This document shows, piece after piece, positions 1 through 5,462 of a stretch of DNA of 16,201 nt; within the stretch, counting starts at the first letter, position 1, and every line of letters starts with the position of its first letter. The stretch lies in assembly GCF_946222605.1 (NCBI RefSeq), contig NZ_CAMIIE010000061.1, positions 1 through 16,201 on the forward strand, given 5' to 3'. This DNA comes from an uncultured Acidocella sp. Lineage in GTDB: Bacteria; Pseudomonadota; Alphaproteobacteria; Acetobacterales; Acetobacteraceae. The translations under genes and the position numbers were made by a program. The notes beneath the pieces were generated by a model that saw nothing but the letters and a program-made list of their open reading frames with translations, did no database searches and was not told the DNA's origin.

Positions 1-120
1 CCGGTCTATTATGCCCCGCCCCCGCCGCCGGTCTATTACGCGCCACCTCCGCCGCCGGTTTACGTGGCGCCGATGCCCTCTGTGGTCATCACCCCGCACG
101 GTGTGGGCATCACCCCGTAA
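1..120 (+). CDS. C-terminal end of a Pro/Tyr-repeat protein (5' end outside window)
   Basis: Frame 1 is open from the first base to a TAA at 118-120 and encodes the last 39 residues of a protein. It shows two tandem copies of a ten-residue unit, PVYYAPPPPP, then a degenerate third (PVYVAP), and ends in a short hydrophobic tail VVITPHGVGITP. Low-complexity Pro/Tyr tails of this kind are common on small exported or envelope proteins of alphaproteobacteria, but the functional domain lies outside the window and I assign no function. The frame is supported by the regular repeat and by the terminator hairpin directly after the stop. The gene converges on hemF. Confidence 0.6.
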   Translation, partial: PVYYAPPPPPVYYAPPPPPVYVAPMPSVVITPHGVGITP

Positions 121-152
121 TGAAAAAGCCGGCGCATTGCTCCGGCTTTTTT
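121..152. terminator. Bidirectional intrinsic terminator between the Pro/Tyr-repeat gene and hemF
   Basis: The arms AAAAAGCCGG (123-132) and CCGGCTTTTT (142-151) form a 10-bp stem with a 9-nt loop. A T-run lies on the plus strand, and the A-run on the left arm reads as T on the minus strand. The hairpin sits between two convergent genes (stops at 120 and 169), so it can end transcripts from both sides. Confidence 0.85.
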
Positions 153-168
153 CATGCTCGCGCGGGGC

Positions 169-1020
169 TCAGGGCCATTTCACTTCGGGGGGCATCGACA
201 TCAGGATCGCCTCGGTATTGCCGCCGGTCTTCAGCCCGAATGTCGTGCCGCGGTCATAGAGCAGGTTGAACTCCACATAGCGGCCGCGGCGGATCAGCTG
301 CGCCTCGCGCTCCGCCGGCGTGTAGGGCGCGGCGCGGCGGCGGCGCACGATCGGCGGGTAGGCCGCCAGGAAGGCCTGGCCGACATCGCGGGTGAAGGCG
401 AAATCCGCCGCGACATCGCCGCTATCGAGATAATCGTAGAATATCCCGCCCGCCCCGCGCGGTTCGTTGCGATGCGGCAGGTAGAAATATTCATCGCACC
501 AGGCTTTGAATTTTTCATAATAGCCGGGGTCGTGCGCATCGCAGGCGGCCTGATAGGCGGCGTGGAAGACGCTGGCATCCTCGGCGGCCTCCGGCGTGCC
601 GGGCTGCAGCGGGGTGAGGTCGCCGCCGCCGCCGAACCAGCCTTTGGCGGTGACGATCATGCGGGTATTCATATGCACAGCCGGGATTTTCGGGCTGCGC
701 GGATGCACGACCAGCGAGATCCCCGCCGCCCAGAACGCCGCCCCTGCCTCGGTGCCGGGAATTTTCGCGGCGAAATCCGGGCTCAGCGTGCCATCCACCA
801 CCGAGATATTCACCCCAGCCTTCTCAAATATCTGGCCGCGCAGCACGCTCATCGTGCCGCCGCCGCCGCCCGGGCGCTCCCAGCTTGTGCGCTGGAACCG
901 GACATCGCCGCCGGCTTCCTGCTCGATCGTCTCGAATTCGGCGCAGATCCGGTCGCGCAGGGCGGCGAACCAGGTGGCGGCATCCTGTTTCAGGGCCGCA
1001 TGGGGGGGCGGGCTGGTCAT
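169..1020 (-). CDS. hemF: Oxygen-dependent coproporphyrinogen III oxidase
   Basis: A 283-residue protein of the usual length for aerobic HemF, which decarboxylates two propionates of coproporphyrinogen III to give protoporphyrinogen IX in the cytosol, using O2. Family landmarks are clear. RTSWERPGGGGG and HMNTRM (residues 116-121) are present. The signature block at 172-197 reads KAWCDEYFY, then HRNEPRG, then GGIFYDYL. The C-terminal core has RGRYVEFNLLYDRGT (246-259) and GLKTGGNTEAILMSMPP (262-278). The start is the ATG at 1018-1020 (complement); only a weak AGG-type ribosome site precedes it. It is transcribed divergently from petA across a 108-bp gap, so heme supply and a c-type cytochrome operon are neighbours. 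No residue loss is apparent, in contrast to the adjacent bc1 genes. Confidence 0.97.
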   Translation of the reverse strand: MTSPPPHAALKQDAATWFAALRDRICAEFETIEQEAGGDVRFQRTSWERPGGGGGTMSVLRGQIFEKAGVNISVVDGTLSPDFAAKIPGTEAGAAFWAAGISLVVHPRSPKIPAVHMNTRMIVTAKGWFGGGGDLTPLQPGTPEAAEDASVFHAAYQAACDAHDPGYYEKFKAWCDEYFYLPHRNEPRGAGGIFYDYLDSGDVAADFAFTRDVGQAFLAAYPPIVRRRRAAPYTPAEREAQLIRRGRYVEFNLLYDRGTTFGLKTGGNTEAILMSMPPEVKWP

Positions 1021-1128
1021 GGCGCCTGCTTAAGCCATGCCCGGCCATCGATCCACACTTGAAATTTTTTCACTGCCTTGCCACGCTGCAACCAAAGGGG
1101 GAGACTCACTCCTCCAGGGAGCGAAAAC

Positions 1129-1686
1129 ATGGCTGAACCAACAGCGGATGCGCTTGCGGCGCATGGGACCGAAACCCGGCGCGACTTCCTGAGGCTTCTG
1201 GCCATGGCGGGCGGCGCCATCGGGGTGGGCGCCATCGCCTGGCCGTTGATCGACGCGCTGAACCCGGATGCGGCGGGGCTGGATGCCGCCCGGCCGGTCG
1301 TGCTGGTCTCCGATATTGCCGAAAATGCCACCAAGACGGTGCAATGGGGCGGGCAGACCATCCTGATCCGCCGGCTGACCGACCAGCAGCTCGCCGCCGC
1401 CCAGATTGTGCCGATGAGCGCCCTGGTGGACCCGCAGGAGGTTTCCGAGCGGGTGGCGCCGGATGATGGGCATATCGTCGTGGTGATCGGCATGAATACC
1501 GGCGCGCCCTGCGCCTTGCAGGGGAGTGCGCCTGGCGATCCGCGCGGCGATTATGGCGGCTGGGTCAGCCCGTGCGATGGCAGCGAATATGACGCGCTGG
1601 GGCGGGTGCGGGCCGGGCCGGCGCCGCGCAATCTCGCCATTCCGCGCTTTCGCTTCATCGATAAACACCAACTCCAGCTGGGTTAG
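1129..1686 (+). CDS. petA: Rieske-type subunit of the cytochrome bc1 operon lacking all [2Fe-2S] ligands
   Basis: A 185-residue protein with the Rieske (ISP) architecture of bc1 complexes. It has a Tat-type signal anchor (TRRDFL at 16-21, hydrophobic 24-41, then IDALNPDA as the hinge), followed by a periplasmic domain with WGGQTILIRR, GDYGGW and the C-terminal GRVRAGPAPRNL. The cluster loops are abnormal. Loop 1, normally CTHLGC, reads NTGAPC (123-128). Loop 2, normally CPCHGS, reads SPCDGS (147-152). The two Cys and two His ligands are therefore N123, G125, S147 and D150, while the disulfide cysteines C128 and C149 remain. I checked these codons on the nucleotide sequence, and both loops lie in frame with well conserved flanks. 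ATG 1129 follows AGGGAG with a 7-nt spacing; an upstream in-frame start at 1078 would break the signal peptide. petB starts 9 bp after the stop. The family assignment is secure, but a [2Fe-2S] cluster is not expected. Confidence 0.93.
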   Translation: MAEPTADALAAHGTETRRDFLRLLAMAGGAIGVGAIAWPLIDALNPDAAGLDAARPVVLVSDIAENATKTVQWGGQTILIRRLTDQQLAAAQIVPMSALVDPQEVSERVAPDDGHIVVVIGMNTGAPCALQGSAPGDPRGDYGGWVSPCDGSEYDALGRVRAGPAPRNLAIPRFRFIDKHQLQLG

Positions 1687-1695
1687 GACGCGCCA

Positions 1696-2754
1696 ATGCA
1701 AGCGGACGCGAAACAGGGCTATGGCTGCCCCTATCTGATCAAGGATCGCGCGCCGGGCGGGGCCTGGCATGCGAGCCTGCCCACGCTGCTGGGGGCGTTG
1801 CTGGCGCTGCTGCTGGCCTCGGGCGCGGTGCTGGCGGTGTATTATAATCCGCGCGACGCCTATGGCGCGGTGCAGATGATCAATCGCGAGGTGAATGGCG
1901 GCTGGCTGGTGCTGGGCTACCATAATACCGGCGCGTCATTGGCGTTTCTGGCGCTTTATGCGCAGCTGTTCCGGCTGCTGCTGACGCGTAGCTATCGCGC
2001 CCCGGCGCGTTTTGCCTGGATGCTCTGGGTGAAGCTGCTGGCGGTGCTGCTGCTCACCGGCTGGCTGGGCTTCGTGCTGCAGGGCGGGGCGGGGGGCGCG
2101 CTCTCGCTCACCCATGCCAGTGACGCCGCGCTGACCCTGCCGGGTTTTCCCGGTGCGGTGGCGCTGTGGATTTTCGGCGGCCCGGCTGGCCCTGGCACGC
2201 TGGCCCGGCTGCTGGTGTTCCATGTGGTGCTGGCGGCCTGCGCGGTTGGGGTGATCTGCTGGGCGCGCTGCGCGGCGCGGCGGGCGCAGCCGGCGCCGGA
2301 GGGCCGGGCGGTGGCGTTCTGGCCGGTCTATGCGTCGCAATATTTCGCGGCCTTGGCGGCTTTGGCGCTGCTGTTCACGCTGCTGCTCGCCTTCGCCCCG
2401 CATTGGGGGCAGAGCGCGCAGGCCATGCTGCCGGGCGATGCGCTGCCGGTGGTGATCTCCTACCCCTGGTATTTGCGGCCGGTGGCGCATCTTGCCACGC
2501 TGATCCCGGGCGATGGCGGGGCGATCCTGGTGGTAATCCTGGCTGCGGCCACGCTCTACGCGCTGCCTTGGCTGGATCGGTCCAATGGCGCGCCGCCGGG
2601 GCGGCTTTATCGATGGCTGACGCTGCTGCTGGGGTTAGATGTGCTGGCCTTGGGGTGCGCCAGCGCGCCAGTGCCGCAGATCATCTTCGGCATCTGGTTT
2701 TTCATCCATTTCCTGGTGCTCACCCCCCTCGTCACCGCCGCGGAGGCCAAATAA
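1696..2754 (+). CDS. petB: Cytochrome b-type subunit with bL histidines only (bH ligands, PEWY and PWGQMS lost)
   Basis: A 352-residue membrane protein, shorter than the roughly 400-440 residues usual in alphaproteobacteria. It shows about eight hydrophobic helices (near 28-50, 73-96, 105-128, 168-192, 213-234, 274-293, 305-322, 327-346). Landmarks include REVNGGW (64-70), YHNTGAS (75-81), SYRAP (99-103), WIFGGP (158-163) and ALPWLD (289-294). The histidine pairs, normally 14 residues apart in helices B and D, are half lost. H76 and H176 (heme bL) remain, but Q90 and A190 stand where the heme bH ligands belong. PEWY of the ef loop is YPWY (256-259), losing its glutamate. PWGQMS of the cd1 helix is QGGAGG (129-134). 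The ORF is unbroken. Its stop overlaps petC as TAATG, so the two are translationally coupled. It is recognisably cytochrome b, but quinol oxidation by the normal Qo chemistry is unlikely. Confidence 0.9.
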   Translation: MQADAKQGYGCPYLIKDRAPGGAWHASLPTLLGALLALLLASGAVLAVYYNPRDAYGAVQMINREVNGGWLVLGYHNTGASLAFLALYAQLFRLLLTRSYRAPARFAWMLWVKLLAVLLLTGWLGFVLQGGAGGALSLTHASDAALTLPGFPGAVALWIFGGPAGPGTLARLLVFHVVLAACAVGVICWARCAARRAQPAPEGRAVAFWPVYASQYFAALAALALLFTLLLAFAPHWGQSAQAMLPGDALPVVISYPWYLRPVAHLATLIPGDGGAILVVILAAATLYALPWLDRSNGAPPGRLYRWLTLLLGLDVLALGCASAPVPQIIFGIWFFIHFLVLTPLVTAAEAK

Positions 2755-3446
2755 TGCGGGTTTTGCTGATATCGGGCCTGGCGCTCGGGCTGCTGGCGGG
2801 TGGGGCGGCGCAGGCGCAAACCCCGTCTTTTTCCTCCTCCGGCGCCTTCGGGCATATCGATGACGCCGCCGCCCAGCGCGGGCTGGCGGTGTATCAAGGC
2901 GTGTGCGCCAGCTGCCACAGCCTCAACCAGCTGCATTACCGGGATCTCGCCGGAATCGGGCTGGACGCAGAGCAGATCGCCGGCCTCGCCAATGCGGTGA
3001 AGCTGGCCACCGGCCAGCCCGCCACCGCGGATGATGTGTTCAAGGCCCCGGCCGCGATGAGCATGGGTGGGGCGGTGCCGCCGGATCTCTCCAGCATCGT
3101 CGCCCAGCGCCGCGATGGCACGCGCTATATTTACCGCTTCCTTACCGGCTTTGCCCCGGCGCCGGCCGGGGTGACGATGCTGCCGGGACATTATTACAAC
3201 CGCGCCTACCCTGGCGGGCAGGTTGCCATGCCGCCGGTGCTGCGGGACAATGCGGTGACCTACGCGGATGGAACCAAGGCCACACAGGCGCAGGAAGCCG
3301 CGGATGTTGCGGAGTTTCTGACATGGGCGTCCGACCCGAATCTCACCGCCCGGCATGTTCTGGGGATCAGGGCGGGGATCTTCTTCGCCTTCCTAACGCT
3401 GGTGGCGCTGGCGACCAAAAGACGGATCTGGAAGCAGGAGGGCTGA
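2754..3446 (+). CDS. petC: Cytochrome c1 (heme-binding residues intact)
   Basis: A 230-residue cytochrome c1. A Sec signal peptide (about 1-21, AQA before Q22) leads into a periplasmic domain with one c-type heme site, CASCH (51-55), within GVCASCHSLNQLHYRDL. The core has PPDLSSI (109-115), YIYRFLTGF (125-133) and YPGGQVAMPP (152-161); M159 is the expected sixth iron ligand. VTYADGTKAT and EFLTWASDP follow, then a C-terminal membrane anchor (about 203-221) with a basic tail. In a normal bc1 complex it takes electrons from the Rieske cluster and passes them to soluble cytochrome c. The ATG overlaps the petB stop, and GGAGG lies 7 nt upstream (2742-2746). Unlike its two partners it shows no loss of cofactor residues, so the operon still encodes at least one exported heme protein. 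Confidence 0.97.
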   Translation: MRVLLISGLALGLLAGGAAQAQTPSFSSSGAFGHIDDAAAQRGLAVYQGVCASCHSLNQLHYRDLAGIGLDAEQIAGLANAVKLATGQPATADDVFKAPAAMSMGGAVPPDLSSIVAQRRDGTRYIYRFLTGFAPAPAGVTMLPGHYYNRAYPGGQVAMPPVLRDNAVTYADGTKATQAQEAADVAEFLTWASDPNLTARHVLGIRAGIFFAFLTLVALATKRRIWKQEG

Positions 3447-4000
3447 GCGGCGTCGCGGCGGCGGCGCGGGCCTGCCGCCTCTGCCATGAGGTGTTGCCGC
3501 TGGGGGCGCGGCCGGTGTTCCGCGTCTCGCCCACCGCGAAGCTACTGGTGATCTCGCAGGCGCCGGGGACCAAGGTGCATGCCAGCGGGTTGCCGTTCGA
3601 CGATGCCTCCGGCGACCGGCTGCGGCATTGGATGGGGATCGGCCGGGAGGTTTTCTACGATGAAACCCGGCTGAATTTCATGCCGATGGGCTTTTGCTAT
3701 CCTGGCCGGCTGCGCAATGGCGGCGATGCGCCGCCCCGCCCGGAATGCGCGCCGCTCTGGCATGAGGCGTTGCTGCGCCATCTGCCGCAGCTTGAGTTGA
3801 TCCTGCTGGTCGGCGGCTATGCGCAGCGACGCTATCTGGGCAAGGGCAGCATGACCGAGAGGGTGCGCGCGCAGGCGCCGGGGCGGTTTCTGCCGCTGCC
3901 GCACCCTTCCTGGCGGACCACCGGGTGGGAGAAGAGAAATCCGTGGTTTGGTGAGGAGATTTTGCCGAAATTGCGGGCGGAGGTGGCGCGGCTGACATGA
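3323..4000 (+). CDS. Uracil-DNA glycosylase superfamily protein, Fe-S type (start uncertain)
   Basis: The reading frame encodes a UDG-superfamily protein close to families 4/5, which remove uracil from DNA for base excision repair. Counted from ATG 3323, motif A is QAPGTK (79-84, usually GEAPG). The C-terminal motif is PHPSWR (193-198), then GWEKRNPWF. Four cysteines, C51, C54 (ACRLC), C125 (GFCYPG) and C142 (PECAPLW), are placed like the [4Fe-4S] ligands of family 4. Recognisable homology begins near residue 49 (about 3467), just after the petC stop. ATG 3323 (GGAG 8 nt upstream) would overlap petC by 124 bp with an extension that looks like nothing in the family. No ATG, GTG or TTG lies in frame between it and the domain. 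CTG 3443 overlaps the petC stop but sits directly on an AGGAGG (3436-3441). Translation is probably coupled to petC. Confidence 0.83.
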   Translation: MGVRPESHRPACSGDQGGDLLRLPNAGGAGDQKTDLEAGGLSGVAAAARACRLCHEVLPLGARPVFRVSPTAKLLVISQAPGTKVHASGLPFDDASGDRLRHWMGIGREVFYDETRLNFMPMGFCYPGRLRNGGDAPPRPECAPLWHEALLRHLPQLELILLVGGYAQRRYLGKGSMTERVRAQAPGRFLPLPHPSWRTTGWEKRNPWFGEEILPKLRAEVARLT

Positions 4001-4081
4001 TCGTCATCATCGCATCGGGTTGAATTTTCACGGCGCTGCCCAAGCTGTTGCACCATAGATGTTACAGCGAAGGAGGCGCGG

Positions 4082-4774
4082 ATGGTTCCGGCCTGGCTCA
4101 ATGATCTGGCGATGCTGTCTCTGGCCGCCGCCTTCATCAGTGCACTGATTATTTTGTGGGATCTGCGTGCCCGCCCCCAGGCGATGGCGGTGATGAATCC
4201 GGTCTGGCCGGTCACCGCGCTGTATTTTGGGCCGCTTGGGCTCTGGGCCTATTGGCGGCTGGGGCGCGCGGCGCCGGCATCGCATCATCACCACCATCAC
4301 CACCATCACCAGTACGGCGATGACAAGCCGTTCTGGGTGCAGGTCTTCGCCGGCACCACCCATTGCGGCGCTGGCTGCACGCTGGGCGATATTGTCGCGG
4401 AATTTCTGGTGTTTTTCTCAGGGCTGGCGATCGCCGGTTCGGTCTTCGCGGCGCAACTGGTGCTGGATTATGCCTTCGCTTTCCTGCTCGGCATCGTCTT
4501 TCAATATTATTCGATCGTGCCGATGCGCGGGCTGCAGCCGGCGGCGGGGATCAAGGCCGCGGTGAAGGCGGATTTCTGGTCGCTCACCGCCTTCGAGGTC
4601 GGGCTGTTCGCCTGGATGGCGCTGACCCGCTTCGTGTTTTTCGGGCCGGGCCTGCAGCCCGACAGCGCCACCTATTGGTTCATGATGCAGATCGGCATGG
4701 TCATCGGCTTCGCCACGGCGTTTCCGATGAACTGGCTGCTGATCAAATCCGGGGTGAAGGAGCCCTGCATGTAG
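4082..4774 (+). CDS. DUF4396-type integral membrane protein with a His9 tract
   Basis: A 230-residue membrane protein I match to the DUF4396 family, of unknown function. An N-terminal helix (about 10-26) is followed by MNPVWPVTALYFGPLGLWAYW (38-58) as a second one. A loop with nine consecutive histidines (68-76) comes next, encoded by mixed CAT/CAC codons. The family hallmark TTHCGAGCTLGD (92-103) follows, then helices near 104-122, 128-143, 168-187 and 200-220. H94, C95, C98 and the His tract suggest metal binding, but that is inference. ATG 4082 has AGGAGG (4071-4076) 5 nt upstream, a strong ribosome site. The gene stands alone: 81 bp after the glycosylase gene, and convergent with the acetyltransferase gene only 4 bp away. 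I see no signal that names its substrate. Confidence 0.83.
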   Translation: MVPAWLNDLAMLSLAAAFISALIILWDLRARPQAMAVMNPVWPVTALYFGPLGLWAYWRLGRAAPASHHHHHHHHHQYGDDKPFWVQVFAGTTHCGAGCTLGDIVAEFLVFFSGLAIAGSVFAAQLVLDYAFAFLLGIVFQYYSIVPMRGLQPAAGIKAAVKADFWSLTAFEVGLFAWMALTRFVFFGPGLQPDSATYWFMMQIGMVIGFATAFPMNWLLIKSGVKEPCM

Positions 4775-4778
4775 GCGT

Positions 4779-5459
4779 TCAGCCGCCGCGCAGCTCTTTC
4801 AGCGATTTGATCGCATTGCCCTGCGCATCAAAATTCGCCTCATCCAGCCAGGCGAGAATCGCATCGCGCCGGTCTGGCCATTCATGGCCGAGCAGGGAAT
4901 ACATCGCGGTGTCGCGCTCGCGCCCCTTTACCACCATATGCGCGCGCAGCGTGCCCTCATAGGAAAAACCCAGGCGCAGAGCCGCGCGTTTGGAAGGCTC
5001 GTTGAGCGCGTTGCACTTCCAGACCAACCGGCGATAGCCGAGATCCTCCGCCGCGTGGCGCAGCATCAGGAACATTGCCTCGGTCGCGGCACGGGTGCGG
5101 CGCAGCTCCGGCCCGAACCAGATATTGCCAAGCTCGATGGCGGCATTCTTCGGCTCGATATTCATCAGCGAGAGAAAACCTGAAACACGCCCGATCGTCG
5201 TCGGCCGCACCGCCCAGAAGGCGGCCAGCGGGTCGGCATAAAAGCCGGCGATCAGCGCCTCCACCTCGGCGACATTTTTCCAGGGGCCGAAGGACATATA
5301 GGTGAAACTGTCCGCGGCGAATTGCGAGGCTTCGAACAGCTCCAGCGCGTGGCGGCGGGTGAGCGGTTCCAGGCTGACGCGCGTCCCTAAAAATTTCTGC
5401 CGGGCGGGCAGCGGGCGCGGCCAGGGATCGACCTCCGGGCCGAGGGGAAGCTCAGTCAT
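4779..5459 (-). CDS. GNAT-family N-acetyltransferase (RimJ/RimL-like)
   Basis: A 226-residue acetyl-CoA-dependent acyltransferase of the RimL/RimJ type. The N-terminal strand LGTRVSLEPLTRRHALELF (24-42) is typical. The acetyl-CoA loop region is ELGNIWFGPELRRTRAATEAMFLML (109-133), with RRTRAAT in the Q/RxxGxG/A position. The best family signature is KCNALNEPSKRAALRLGFSYEG (148-169). Relatives acetylate N-termini of ribosomal proteins or small amines; the substrate here cannot be read from sequence. The ATG at 5457-5459 (complement) lies 3 nt after the TAA of hldE, with a GAGAGG-like ribosome site inside the hldE end, so the two are almost certainly co-translated. Any link to heptose metabolism is only positional. 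Confidence 0.9.
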   Translation of the reverse strand: MTELPLGPEVDPWPRPLPARQKFLGTRVSLEPLTRRHALELFEASQFAADSFTYMSFGPWKNVAEVEALIAGFYADPLAAFWAVRPTTIGRVSGFLSLMNIEPKNAAIELGNIWFGPELRRTRAATEAMFLMLRHAAEDLGYRRLVWKCNALNEPSKRAALRLGFSYEGTLRAHMVVKGRERDTAMYSLLGHEWPDRRDAILAWLDEANFDAQGNAIKSLKELRGG

Positions 5460-5462
5460 AGC

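Noticed and set aside
1050..1058. DnaA-box-like sequence CGATCCACA in the hemF-petA gap
   Set aside because: It matches only seven of nine positions, is single and is far from dnaA. There is no cluster, so no origin is claimed.
154..1062. 302-codon plus-strand open frame across hemF
   Set aside because: It is antisense to a complete, conserved hemF and has a composition typical of the shadow frames in GC-rich DNA, with no recognisable domain.
1495..1584. Frameshift or sequencing error as the cause of the missing Rieske ligands
   Set aside because: The sequence before, between and after the two loops stays in the right frame and matches the family, and both disulfide cysteines align. Four independent substitutions are needed, not one indel.
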